Shown here in pieces: positions 45,742 through 55,791 of a DNA stretch of 64,000 bases. Origin of the DNA: Chlorops oryzae (lineage: Eukaryota; Arthropoda; Insecta; Diptera; Chloropidae); the NCBI GenBank assembly GCA_020466095.1, contig CM035806.1, forward strand, positions 110,294,139 to 110,358,138. The letters run 5' to 3'. Below the pieces are notes generated by a model, which had not been told where the DNA came from, did no database searches, and saw only the letters and a program-made list of their open reading frames with translations. Positions within the stretch are counted from its first letter, which is position 1. Each line of letters opens with the position of its first letter. A program made the translations under genes and the position numbers.

Positions 45742-46580
45742 TTATTGGTCCGCTTTTTCTGTTGCTTTCCTTTTCATTCTTTCGCGCTTGTAGCATCTCC
45801 CTTTTCCCAGCCTGAAAGCTTTCCTCATTATATCTGCATGAAATTTCGGCGTATAGCCGTCCTTTTTACAGGTTTCTATATTTAAAAAAAAACTCATTAT
45901 TATGTAATTTTGAAGTGATTGAAATTGTAATTTACCGAAGATAGCTTCATCAAAGTTTTTGAAATCCTTGAAAGCGACTTTACCCTTAAGGCCATCATAA
46001 TTAATTTCCTTTAAAAGGTTTTCGCTGAGAAGGTTTGTCAGTGATTTCGACATTCCTTTATACCCCACAATGGCTTGAATGGATGGGAGCTATATAAAAA
46101 TATGAAATTAATCTTCAATTGCGTTTAGTGAGAAAAACAAACTTACGTAGGAATCCGGATTATCTTTTATATCCTCATTTATTTTTTTCAAATCAGCCAA
46201 GCTGTTTATGGGGAAGTTTTGTTTTTTTGCCTCGCGCTTTAATAGCTGCTCCATCAAAACAATAGATTTTGCTTGCTGTTTTAGAAGTGCTGACATCATT
46301 GCTGCAAAAGTTACAAATTGTATTTTATATTAGTGAAAGCTAAATATGAAGGTCGGTAATATTTAATGATTTTTTAACTATTAATTGCTCGTACTTACTT
46401 TTCAAATCAGCCACGTCTGCACGAAGATCATCCTTTGTTGCTTCTGCAAAAATACAAAGAACATGAATATTTCATTGGGCATTGTTAGACAGTGTTTTTC
46501 TTACCTGGGTCAACATTTTCTTTATTGCTTAGTGTTGCATTACAACGGTTAACTGTGGTGAATTGTTTTTTTGCATCCAT
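45742..46580 (-). CDS. DUF4806-like protein, five exons, transposon accessory gene
   Basis: Predicted exons 46505-46580, 46399-46443, 46147-46301, 45936-46089 and 45742-45875, each with GT..AG borders (donors GTAAG, GTAAGT, GTAAGT, GTAAAT; acceptors TTTGCAG or TATAG) and matching phases. The product is 187 aa: a short N-terminus (MDAKKQFTTVN), a coiled-coil-like stretch (MMSALLKQQAKSIVLMEQLL), then a DUF4806-type core (FPINSLADLKKIN, DNPDSY, LPSIQAIVGYKG, FKDF...FDEAIFG) and a lysine/arginine-rich tail. The role of DUF4806 is unknown; by analogy with accessory proteins of CACTA elements it could bind element DNA (inference). It is the only apparently intact multi-exon gene of this element. 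Starts 47 bp after the end of the transposase frame on the same strand. Confidence 0.8.
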
Positions 46581-46626
46581 TTTGTTTAATTGTATCTTTT
46601 GGGTGTGAATTTATTTATTTATTTAT

Positions 46627-48488
46627 TTATGTATTTATATTATTTATTGTTTGTATAATTGGTAGGAATAAATATGTACTTTCAAACGGCAGCTTCATTA
46701 ATTTATATAGTAACAAATCGATTCTAAAGGTACCTTTATCTAAGCTAGTTTCACAGTTGGACAAAAAAATTCCTAAGTCGTCTTTTGACTTTACAGGTGT
46801 TGTGAAAAAATTTTCACAATTCAAAATTTGTTTGTGTTTAATGAAAAAGCACTCATTTTCTAAGAAAAATGCCTCTATTTCAAGAGGAATATCCCCCATT
46901 ACCACACAATATTTGTCTGGTGGTCTCAAAGACAAAAAAAAACTAGGCGTTTTAATTGAAACAATTTCATTTTTTTATACAATTTAAATTGGAACGAAAC
47001 AGACGCTGTCTCTAAATTTTCGCGACTTATACGATTATGCAATTGCTGCAAAATTTTGTTTGGCTTTCGAACAGAACGTTTTAAATGTTGCAAATAGTTT
47101 TCAAAAAAATAAGCAGCGAAAGTATTGACAGGTCCTATTTCGTTCACGCATTGAACAATGTGAAGTAATGAATGGACATTAAATGACACATATTCTTCGG
47201 AATAAACAGAAGGAAACATTTCGACAAAAAAATCTATTAAATCAGAAGCAGTTTGTAAATTTTTTTTATAGTTATGTGCAAGCATCAGTCTGTAGGCACT
47301 ATGCAGTAAGCAAAAATGATTTAAAAAAATCATCGCTCACAATTTTTTTTAAAACCGCTATACCTGTATATAATATAAATTGCCTAAATTCCGTTGATTT
47401 CCATTTCGCTAGCTCATTTAATGACCTAGGTTTCCTAACGAACTCTCGAGGGATGAAACTTCCCAGGTAAATCAATTGTTGTGAAATTGCATTTATGGAA
47501 GAATCGTTTAAGATGCAATTTCGTGATTTCCTTTTTACTAACAAAAATAGCATCTTTCTTGTTACCCCTAAGTCCAACAGATGCATAGGATCAAGGGGAA
47601 ACTGCGAAATCATTTTTATGCCAATGCCTTCCAAACTTATTGTATCATCCGGGGAATTTTTATGAAAATGTTTATCTTTTCGGTCCGTAAAATCTTTATC
47701 TGTTCTAATTTGTCCACGTACTGTGCTGTCCTATTCTTATTTCGCGTTCCGACCTGCATGCATTTACTGCACCCATTAAAAGAATTATGACTAACAGTAC
47801 TACATAAAAACGCTCGTGCTGGAGTGTCGCAAATGAAAGACCGAATTTTAATAGTAATTACGTGTCCATCAATGTCTACATTTGTAATTATATCCGAAAG
47901 CTCATTAACAAAATCATGAAGGTAATTGTTCACACTGTAAGGCTTTGCTTTGCCTAGAAAGATTCCTACGGCAAAAACCGAAACGTTTAATGCAGGTGAA
48001 GCAATTCTTCCTAAAATTGGCCATAAAGCCAAGTTAGAACTTTTATATAATGGTACTCCGTCTACATTAAAGTCCAATAGGATGGTATTTATGTTTTCAA
48101 ACAATGCTTTCACCTTTAATAGCTGCTTTTTTAGGCCAAAGTGCAAATATTCACCTGGAGAAACAGTTCTTAACACAATTTTGTTGCATTTAATGAGACT
48201 TCTTGAAGAAGACGAAACGTGAATGTTTTCGGATTTCAATATGTTAAACAAATCTTCAAAACATTCGCGAGTTATCTTGTGTTTTAAGAACCACTTCTTC
48301 AATTTTTCGTCTAAGCTAATCTGGCTATTCGGATTTCTTTGTGTTTTATCACTCTGTTCTTTTACTGCTGTAGAGAGATCACCATTTTCAAATTCTACAC
48401 TTTCTTCTATTTCACTCAAATCACTTGAACTTGACCTCGAGTTCATTGGTTTATTAACAAGTCTTCTGAAATGCCATTTGCTGTACAT
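46627..48488 (-). pseudogene. EnSpm/Mirage-like (CMC) transposase, frameshifted
   Basis: Reading from 48488: acidic Ser-rich N-terminus, TVSPGEYLHFGL, FNVDGVPLYKSSNLALWPIL, VGIFLGKAKPYSVNNYL, CDTPARAFL with a following CSKC pair. A frameshift near 47700 is followed by FPLDPMHLLDLGVTRKML, another near 47310 by VHSLLHIVQCVNEIGP, and one near 46940 by the C-terminal block to 46627. This order is typical of animal EnSpm/CMC transposases, which cut and paste the element. All three shifts lie in or near mononucleotide runs, so some could be sequence errors; a start upstream of 48488 is possible. Confidence 0.8.
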
Positions 48489-48703
48489 ATTCCGTACCTT
48501 ACCAATTATTTCACTTTAATATTTAATATTTTTAATTTATTTTTTTACTTTTTATTCGATTACCCCGATCCGTGTTGCCGTGTTCATAAGAGATTGGAAA
48601 TGGTGCAGTTTCAACTAGATTGCGCAATATTTGGAGGAGCTCCAGAGGCTTGAAAGTCGGAAAAAGTTGAATTTTTCGCATATTTTTGGGTAATTGGGTA
48701 ATA

Positions 48704-49226
48704 TTTAGTGTAATTTTAAAGGTATACAATACTGAGCATTCATTTTTGCCATTAAATTGCCTTTCTAACGAAATTAGTTATAATAAAATTGGTAACTACT
48801 GGACAAAGTTATGATACAAAATCCCATGATTTTTTACATTAATATTTTAACCTGTTTCCAAGACTTGCAAAAAAGCAACTTTATGTAACTTCTGCCATCA
48901 AAACTGATCGCAATATTCAAAAAGACCATTTAACTTTTAAAACAAGCTCAAATTGAAGAGAATCGGTTGATATTTGCCGTTGCTGGGAACATTTTCGTAC
49001 TGACCTGGTTTTTTGTAATGGCCTAATTTTGACTTTTTCCATTGCACAGCGTCCCTTGAAAAAAACTTGTATGAATTTGTAAAAAATCTTATCCTTGCGC
49101 CTTAAGAGGATAAAATACCGGTTTTATAGGAACAAATTTTTCTGAAAACGGCTTACGAAAACCAAAGTTACAAAGGTTTTAAGTTGAGTAATTTTTAGAT
49201 TTTTTCCCAAAATGCTGTTTTTAGCC
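48704..49226. repeat. Long terminal inverted repeat, left inner block (partner 50487-51009)
   Basis: 523 bp from TTTAGTGTAATTTTAAAG to AAATGCTGTTTTTAGC; its reverse complement at 50487-51009 is almost perfect (differences such as GGTATAC/GTAATAC near the tip). The outer block 48586-48692 pairs with 54894-55000 with one difference. Confidence 0.95.
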
Positions 49227-49325
49227 CCCAATACAAGTAATTATTCGTCATACATCGATATTGTTGTAATACATATTGTAAAAAATGTTCCGTCTCATCT
49301 TTATTCTCAGAAATTGATCCAATTT

Positions 49326-50307
49326 GTTAATGATGATTTGGTGTAGCTGGGAAATTTTTTACGATATCGTTCCACAGTCAGTAACAGAAATTGTTTTTGT
49401 TCTTCGTCGTTTGTAAGAATGTTATTGAATTCTTCCATAACCTTAATGTTGCGCTCAGCCACGTCATTCACTGGCAAGTTTTCTTAACAATTTCTGCACC
49501 ATGAATGTAAGATTCATTCTGCGGCCAAAGTGAGGGGTGATAATTCATAAAATCCATTGAAATATTAAAACTCTTAAAAAAAGATGAGGTTTTCATCGAG
49601 ACAAAATAATCCAAAGTCTTTGATTTCATTAGTTCAACAGTTTCTGGTGTAATGACGTTATGATTGTGACAATGGTAGTTTCCATCATGGCAATTTCCCT
49701 TGAGGGAATCCACCATTTTCTGCTTTATATGCAATGGAACTGATTCATCGAAAAATGATAAGCCAACCACTTCCTCTGCGAGGTACCATAAGTGACGGCA
49801 CATCTTTTTTACTGTTGCAGTGGAAAGCTCTTTATCAAATAGACGATAAATATGTAAGTCAATTAGGAACTGTAAATCGTTACGTGGAGCGGCAAATGCC
49901 ATTGGCGAGGTGAACGAAACCTTAACGTACAATCTAATAAGAAATTGACAAATATCCCGCACTCCTTTCGATTCGAGAGCATTTAGGGGAAATTGATTTC
50001 TGAATAAATATAATTTTAAGCAGTATATTGCCTTAGCCATCCATCTTGCATGGTGAAATGCGCCAGGAGGGCGAAAAGTGACTGGCGATGCCAGTTTTCC
50101 GCCAAGGACTATGACTATAAGCGTTAGGAATTCCTCATAATCACCTCTAGGCTGCTGTTTAGACAACTGTTCTATGCAAAAGTGCAAAATTTCGGCAGAA
50201 ACATCCTGTACCTTTAAATCGTCATCAACCACAGCTGTTGTGTACGCTCGGCTGTCCAGTTCATCTATTTTAATCAATCTAATAAGAAATTGACAAATAT
50301 CCCGCAC
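49326..50307 (-). pseudogene. Uncharacterised arthropod transposon-associated protein
   Basis: Minus-strand frame of 279 codons plus a continuation after a frameshift near 49470. Blocks include RGDYEEFLTLIVIVLGG, FRPPGAFHHARWMAKAIYCL, FTSPMAFAAPRNDLQFLIDL, MCRHLWYLAEEVVGLSFFDE and, past the shift, NDVAERNIKVMEEFN and FPSYTKSSL. I know this as a widespread uncharacterised family in arthropod and cnidarian predicted proteomes; I cannot name a function. It is the only gene between the long TIRs, so a transposase-like role is plausible (inference). The visible N-terminus (MRDICQFLIRL) comes from a partial internal duplication, and the native start is probably lost. Confidence 0.6.
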
Positions 50308-50486
50308 TCCTTTCGATTCGAGAGCATTTAGGGGAAATTGATTTCTGAATAAATATAATTTGAAGCAGTATATTGCCTTAGCCCTCCATCTTGCATGGTG
50401 AAATCCGCCAAGGACTATGACTATAAGCGTTAGGAATTCCTCATAATCACCTCTAGGCTGCTGTTTAGATAACTGTTCTATGCAAA
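50276..50486. repeat. Partial direct duplication of coding sequence 49931-50190
   Basis: CAATCTAATAAGAAATTGAC and the following 200 bases recur from 49931, with about 40 bp missing after CTTGCATGGTGAAAT. The duplicate runs up to the right TIR, which explains the repeated RDICQFLIRL motif in the protein. Confidence 0.9.
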
Positions 50487-51373
50487 AGCTAAAAGCAGCA
50501 TTTTGGGAAAAAATCTAAAAATTACTCAACTTAAAACCTTTGTAACTTTGGTTTTCGTAAGCCGTTTTCAGAAAAATTTGTTCCTATAAAACCGGTATTT
50601 TATCCTCTTAAGGCGCAAGGATAAGATTTTTTACAAATTCATACAAGTTTTTTTCAAGGGACGCTGTGCAATGGAAAAAGTCAAAATTAGGCCATTACAA
50701 AAAACCAGGTCAGTACGAAAATGTTCCCAGCAACGGCAAATATCAACCGATTCTCTTCAATTTGAGCTTGTTTTAAAAGTTAAATGGTCTTTTTGAATAT
50801 TGCGATCAGTTTTGATGGCAGAAGTTACATAAAGTTGCTTTTTTGCAAGTCTTGGAAACAGGTTAAAATATTAATGTAAAAAATCATGGGATTTTGTATC
50901 ATAACTTTGTCCAGTAGTTACCAATTTTATTATAACTAATTTCGTTAGAAAGGCAATTTAATGGCAAAAAAGAATGCTCAGTATTGTATTACTTTAAAAT
51001 TACACTAAAGTTGAGAAAATTACACTTTTGTTATTGAAAGTTTCAGGACATCTGAGAAAGGATTACTTTATTTTTTTTATACAAATTCACCCATATTCAT
51101 ACATATAAAAGAAGTAACGTTGAAGCAAATTTATTTCAAGTTCAAGGCAAATGGCCACAGAGCCCTCTGCTGAACCTAGCCGCAAGAGTGGTCGTCGGGC
51201 GTACTCCGCCCGATTTCGTCAATCCGTTGTCGTGAGTGCTTTCGCAATTCTAAAAAAAAGAAAAAAAAAACATATTAGGGACTAGGTTGGATGAAGGAAG
51301 AAGAAATGGTAATAATAAATAAATACAATAAAAATACAAGTTGAAAATATATAATTCTAAAGTAAGTGCTTTT

Positions 51374-51405
<32 letters not shown>

Positions 51406-51475
51406 CCATTTCTTCAAAAATAAAAATATAAAAAGAAAAAAAAAAAATAAATAAATAGATTTGAATCTTTCCAGA

Positions 51476-52153
51476 ATGCAACGAACTAAGCAACTGGAAG
51501 AGAAACTCACCCAGTCGATCCAAAACTTTCGAGAAGCGATGGCCCTTACAGTTGGACTGCAATCCCGAATTAAACCACTGCCGGCCGATCTAATCGAATG
51601 GCAGGATCCAAAGACGAAGCGTCTAACGCTTCGCCCAATGTCGATAACATCGCACAGCGCAGAAATTTACACCCAGGAACCACAGCCAGCTACACCAGTT
51701 CCATCAAATTCGCCATTGCCAACACCGGTGCCACCGTCAGATGATGTGGAGGACTGTTTAAGCCTGGATGGGTATGACTTAAGCCAGGACGAATGGGGTG
51801 GCTACGGAGCCTTAATCGACACACCTGCCTCCACTGAACCCACGCCAAAGTACAGCGTGTACGACCGGCATTTCTCCGTACCACCAAATGAAGCACAGGA
51901 CGACTTTCCGCTGGTCCTGCGGGAGGTAATCCGCTCCGCCCAAGAGAGCCGAAAGGGGCAGCGGGTAAAATTTATGAAGGCAGTAAATGGTGTATTCTAC
52001 CAAGTAAACATAAATAAAGCAGGAAAACTCACCGTAAAAAAACGGGATCCACCAAAAGGAGAACCGACTGCAACAATGCCACCGGCTAAGTGTTCCTCAA
52101 GGCGCCGCAATTGCACTCATGATGTAAGTGGTAAGAGAACCAGGTTTAATTGA
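51476..52153 (+). CDS. EWQDP-type retroelement ORF, intact paralogue
   Basis: 225 codons from ATG 51476 (MQRTKQLEEKLTQSIQNF); the frame is open 15 bases further up but has no other ATG. Helical, charged N-terminus, then LPADLIEWQDPKTKRLTLRP, a Pro-rich linker, EDCLSLDGYDLSQDEWGGYG, a conserved block with FPLVLREVIRSAQESRKGQ and FYQVNINKAG, and a basic, Cys-containing tail. Homologous to the broken copy at 7120-7848. An AG (51473-51474) just before the ATG follows a pyrimidine-rich stretch, and a consensus donor (GTGAGT at 51232) follows a short ATG-initiated peptide at 51151-51231 (MATEPSAEPSRKSGRRAY), so a spliced leader is possible; as written the two parts are out of frame. No transmembrane segment, so not a typical env. 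Function unknown. Confidence 0.7.
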   Translation: MQRTKQLEEKLTQSIQNFREAMALTVGLQSRIKPLPADLIEWQDPKTKRLTLRPMSITSHSAEIYTQEPQPATPVPSNSPLPTPVPPSDDVEDCLSLDGYDLSQDEWGGYGALIDTPASTEPTPKYSVYDRHFSVPPNEAQDDFPLVLREVIRSAQESRKGQRVKFMKAVNGVFYQVNINKAGKLTVKKRDPPKGEPTATMPPAKCSSRRRNCTHDVSGKRTRFN

Positions 52154-52545
52154 GAGTAGACGTCCATCTACAACAAAACACTTATACAGAAAATGAATTT
52201 GTACATCTAAATTGCTTTTAAATATTTTTTTGAATGAATTAATCTATAAAATAGTACTGAATTATATATAAAATAGAATAAGATAGAATAATAATAAAAA
52301 TGAATTTGTAACTTAAGTAAAGATAATCAGTTTTAATGAGATCCAATCTGTTGCGGCACCACGAACGGATATAATAAAAAAAAAAAATATATAGCTAAAG
52401 AAGAGGGGATCGAAGGGGGATATATATATAAAAGAAAAAAAAAAAAAAACTTAGAGCCAAGTGATAAATGGAGAATCACAACAATTAGAATAATGTTAAT
52501 ATCAAAGTAAGGTACAAATTGAAAAACACTTTTATGTATATATTA

Positions 52546-52663
52546 GTGGTATTCAAGCAACAGTGCAAATCGCAGTGTGCAATATTTGCACTGCTTTTTT
52601 TGTACGCAATTTGACAAGTGCAAATATTGCACACTGCGTTTGCACTGTTGCTTGAATACCACT
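52546..52663. mobile_element. Palindromic MITE, about 118 bp
   Basis: Arms of about 46 bp (GTGGTATTCAAGCAACAGTG ... inverted at the other side) with one small mismatch, a 26-bp centre and TA on both flanks (52544-52545 and 52664-52665). TA duplication and hairpin form suggest a Tc1/mariner-type MITE. Confidence 0.8.
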
Positions 52664-53302
52664 ATTGTTTCCTTTTTTTCTCACATTTCCTTTTTTTTGT
52701 TACGCATTAGGTGCCACACAGATTGTACCACTTTATATCTTTTATTTACAGATATTAAGGCTATTTGTACTTATCTTTTGTGAGGTTAATCCAAGCTGAG
52801 GGTAGCGCCAACACCATGAATTCCTTTAAAATTTATTTTTATTTTTCTCTTTTTTTTAACACTAGGCACTTAAAGAAACTTTTTATTTTTGTTTATAAAT
52901 TAAATGTCAAGTTTGACAATTCAATAGATGGAGAAATAGAAAAGAGAGCGAAGGAGTGAGACAACTATAGTCCGATATAAAGGCTAGCTTATAAAGCTGG
53001 AAAGATCACAGCGTTGCCACTAGCAATTTTTGTTGTTGTGCGATCGCCTATAAATTCGGATTTCGGTTTAAAAAAGAAGATAATCAGAAGATATAGTAAC
53101 ACTAAATGAAGGTCAGGATAACAGGGCATCATTTAACAACCCCATAAAACAGCTGTGAGCATATTCTGCACAAACATTTACAAAATTCAGAACACTAACT
53201 CACTGTGGTGAAATTTAATTTCCAAAGACAATTGTTGTTCCATCAAAGGAAATAGATGCTAGAAACGGGACCTTAGTTTAGTTGTTGTTGGAGAAATTCC
53301 CT

Positions 53303-53340
53303 TATATAAGCAGAGCGTTTTCTAAGAAAAGATCAGTCTT
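53303..53340 (+). promoter_or_regulatory. TATA and initiator core promoter, copy B
   Basis: TATATAAG at 53303-53310 and initiator TCAGTCTT at 53333-53340 (A at 53335, 32 bp from the TATA start). Preceded, as in copy A, by TTGTTGTTGG. Confidence 0.7.
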
Positions 53341-53777
53341 AAAAGTGTCTAACACTAGGACTAATAGGAAAGGAAGATCCAATCATCCTTTTTTTAGAAA
53401 AAAAAAATATATATATTTAGGTAAATGATGATTTAATCATCTATACCAGAATCAGGCATAAAAAAAAAAAATAGTTTTTTTTGAAGAAATGATTTTTTTT
53501 CATACAATTCAAATACAATTATAATTGTGCGATCTACATATTTCGTTTTCTTTCTTCCAACCGGAATTTTTTTTTGTAAAAAAAATTTTTTTTTCCTCAA
53601 GCAAACCGTAATAAAGTTTTCATTGCTTTTCTCTGGTTTTTTTTTTTATCTCTTTTTCTCTCTCGCCATAAGTGCAATTTCAAATTAAAATTTTCTATAT
53701 AGTAAAAGTAAAAAAATTTTTTTTCTTTCTTTCTTCAGTTGTTTGTTTGGTTGTTGTTGCTAGGATTTGTTAATTCT

Positions 53778-53880
53778 TTCCGCTAGGCAGCTATAAAAGC
53801 TTTTGATCTTCCCGCTAGAAAGGTAGGAAATTTTTAGTATTCCCGCTAGAAAGCTTTTGATCTTCCCGCTAGAAAGTGAC
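53778..53880. repeat. Tandem TTCCCGCTAGAA motif array, copy B
   Basis: Four motif copies (TTTCCGCTAGGC, TTCCCGCTAGAA, TTCCCGCTAGAA, TTCCCGCTAGAA) at 20- to 32-bp spacing with CTTTTGATCTTCCCGC phrases, as in 11768-11895. Confidence 0.85.
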
Positions 53881-54205
53881 CCTGTAGGGAAAAGCATTAG
53901 GTAAAGCTGGATTTACCTCACACATATTTTTTTAAATAAATTTTGTAAATTTCCTTTTTTTATAAAAATCTTGTGATATGAAATCATACGGTATTAACAT
54001 GTATAATTATCTAGATTTACGGACATGAATTGTAATAAAATAAGAATGAATTTAAAGTTTCAAGCATTTCTCAATTTGATTAGAAATATGTGGTAAGATC
54101 TCTAGGTTCCAAGGTGTACCAGAGGGTGCGAAAAGGGGTATCTCGTGACGACAATGCACTTACGGACTAGGACATAAATGACGGACGAAACGTACAGGAT
54201 AAGGG

Positions 54206-54275
54206 GAGTACGCCGAAAAAGTAAGTTGGAGCCATGGCGTACTCATCGGACTTGGTACCGCAGTAATGTACCCAG
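54206..54275 (+). promoter_or_regulatory. Two adjacent hairpins, copy B
   Basis: Stem 1: GAGTACGCC (54206-54214) with GGCGTACTC (54236-54244). Stem 2: CTTGGTAC (54251-54258) with GTACCCAG (54268-54275), one mismatch. Stem 1 differs from copy A by a compensated T-A to C-G pair. Confidence 0.65.
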
Positions 54276-55282
54276 TGGGTGGACTGCTCCTGACTTTGGA
54301 CAGAGACATTAGGCGGAGTGATAGATGGGCGGTACTTTTTTTTGTAGGATAACAGTATGAAAGATCTAATGTATGAGGATAGTATGTGTAGTGCAAGTAT
54401 AGGGTGAGTGAGCGAATGCATGAAGTTGTTCTGCAAGGATTAGGGTGTGCATATTTTTTTGATAGAACAGTTTAGGTATTTTTGTAGCCCTACTTTCTTT
54501 CTTTTGTTTCCGTTCTACTTTCCTTTAATTAACTCTATTTTTTTTGTCTTACATTTTTTTTTTTTTTTGGAATCCACTCTATCGACACACATTTTTTTGT
54601 TGTAAATTGATTGGGTTGCTGTGCGGGGTGGCAAAAGCCTACGCCCACATACGACGGGCTAGCCGCTATACCACGTGTCGATCCGCCACTGCTCACAACA
54701 ACACGACCCTCAATCAGTTACAAAAGCTCAGTCAAGCCAACAATTCGTTCTAACACTAAAAAAAATCGTATTACAAGTATTTGTAATGCGCTTTAAATGA
54801 GTAAGCCCATTTTAAGTGTGTATTTAGTAAATCCTTCTTTAGCAAAAAACAAAAGTTGGCAAAAATTTATACTTTTTAAGATAGGGTGTTTTGTACCCAA
54901 AAATATGCGACAAATTCAACTTTTTCCGACTTTCAAGCCTCTGGAGCTCCTCCAAATATTGCGCAATCTAGTTGAAACTGCACCATTTCCAATCTCTTAT
55001 AAAGTCGAACAAATTTCCGCCTTGGCCCGAAACCTTCGAGCAACTTCTCATATTTGGGCCACTCTAGTGTTGCTATATCGGATGTCGCACTTCAATTGAC
55101 AGTTTTTAGTAAAAAAAAAAACTAAAACACTAAACACTTTGTTTTTCCACGGAAATTCACGTTCGCTACTATTCTGAAAAAATTCATGTTTAGTAAGCGG
55201 AAAATTCAGCTATAGCGGAGCGAAAATTTTTCAATGATCTAGTCGGCTTTTGCGTTTTTTCTATAGTTTATGTTCATAAGAA

Positions 55283-55527
55283 GTGGCTCTGGGATAGCGT
55301 AGGGGATACGTGCTATGCTCTTGATCCCAGGGTCCGAGGTTCGATTCCCGGCACAGGCGAAACGGAGTGTAATGTTTCAAGCCTAGCACTGGTTTTTCAA
55401 AAATCGCATGTTAGGGGCACACTACATAAAAAGATATACACTCACACAAACACAAGAAAACCTCCGTGGTATCACAATGGGCCCATTAACGGCCTTAGTG
55501 GCAGCCACTTCAACCTACCTACCTACC
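55283..55527 (+). mobile_element. tRNA-derived SINE with target duplication
   Basis: Flanked by TATGTTCATAAGAA at 55269-55282 and 55528-55541. The head is tRNA-like with A-box TAGCGTAGGGG and a consensus B-box GGTTCGATTCC (near 55341); the body carries TCCGTGGTATCACAATGG, and the tail is ACCT repeats (CAACCTACCTACCTACC). The sister transposon at 44620-44650 shows the uninterrupted site (CTATAGTTTCTGTTCATAAG). Pol III transcription and LINE-driven mobility are expected for such elements. Confidence 0.88.
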
Positions 55528-55791
55528 TATGTTCATAAGAAAAAATTCAGGTACAATAAGGCAAAAATTCAGCGAAAGCGGACCGAGAAGTTTTCAACGG
55601 ATTTTTTTTCTCTTCTTTTATGGTTTTATGGTTCTTAAGAAAATAGACCGGCTGCCTTAAAACTGCTCGGTCCGCTATAGCTGAATGTTTGCCTTACTAT
55701 GCATGAATCTTTTCGACATTACATTTTTCAGTTATTTCATCGATGAATTCATTGAAGAACAAATTCATGCCTGAGCCAATTTCCGACTGGG

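Larger units (their letters stand above)
52960..54760 (+). mobile_element. Long LTR-like segment, copy B
   Basis: Matches the order of landmarks of 10860-12890: core promoter (53303-53340), TTCCCGCTAGAA array (53778-53880), hairpins (54206-54275), CTGCTCCTGACT block (54288) and GACATTAGG...GATAGATGGG. Sequence between landmarks is diverged, so A and B are old relatives, not copies of one insertion. Confidence 0.5.
51010..54893 (+). mobile_element. EWQDP-ORF retroelement fragment, copy B
   Basis: Fills the gap between the two halves of the right long TIR. Contains a possible leader exon, the intact EWQDP-type ORF (51476-52153), a palindromic MITE and the LTR-like promoter segment, in the same order as 7085-12890. 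No pol sequence is present, so it is a 3' part. TSD and exact termini are not visible. Confidence 0.65.
48586..55065 (-). mobile_element. Transposon with TIRs of about 0.6 kb, family unknown
   Basis: Left TIR 48586-49226 (107-bp and 523-bp blocks 11 bp apart). The right TIR has the same blocks, but separated: 50487-51009 and 54894-55000, with a retroelement inserted between. GTGTTGC flanks the element (48572-48578 and 55066-55072), and the smaller sister transposon gives the empty site (CCGTGTTGCTTTATCAG). About 65 bp beyond 55000 have no partner at the left, so the left tip seems trimmed. Encodes one protein at 49326-50307. Net size about 2.6 kb. Confidence 0.7.
44947..55791 (-). mobile_element. 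EnSpm/Mirage-like (CMC) transposon, large copy
   Basis: TIRs CCCAGTCGGCAAG (44947) and CCGACTGGG (55783-55791), flanked by TC (44945-44946 and 55792-55793). Minus strand: transposase (46627-48488) followed by a spliced DUF4806-like gene (45742-46580). Left subterminal repeats GGTCCGCTATCGC at 45080, 45187 and 45253; right ones at 55209, 55574 and 55668. After removing the long-TIR transposon and the SINE it would be about 4.1 kb. A 2-bp target duplication and CCC ends suggest the Mirage branch of the CMC superfamily; the transposase supports CMC. Confidence 0.85.
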
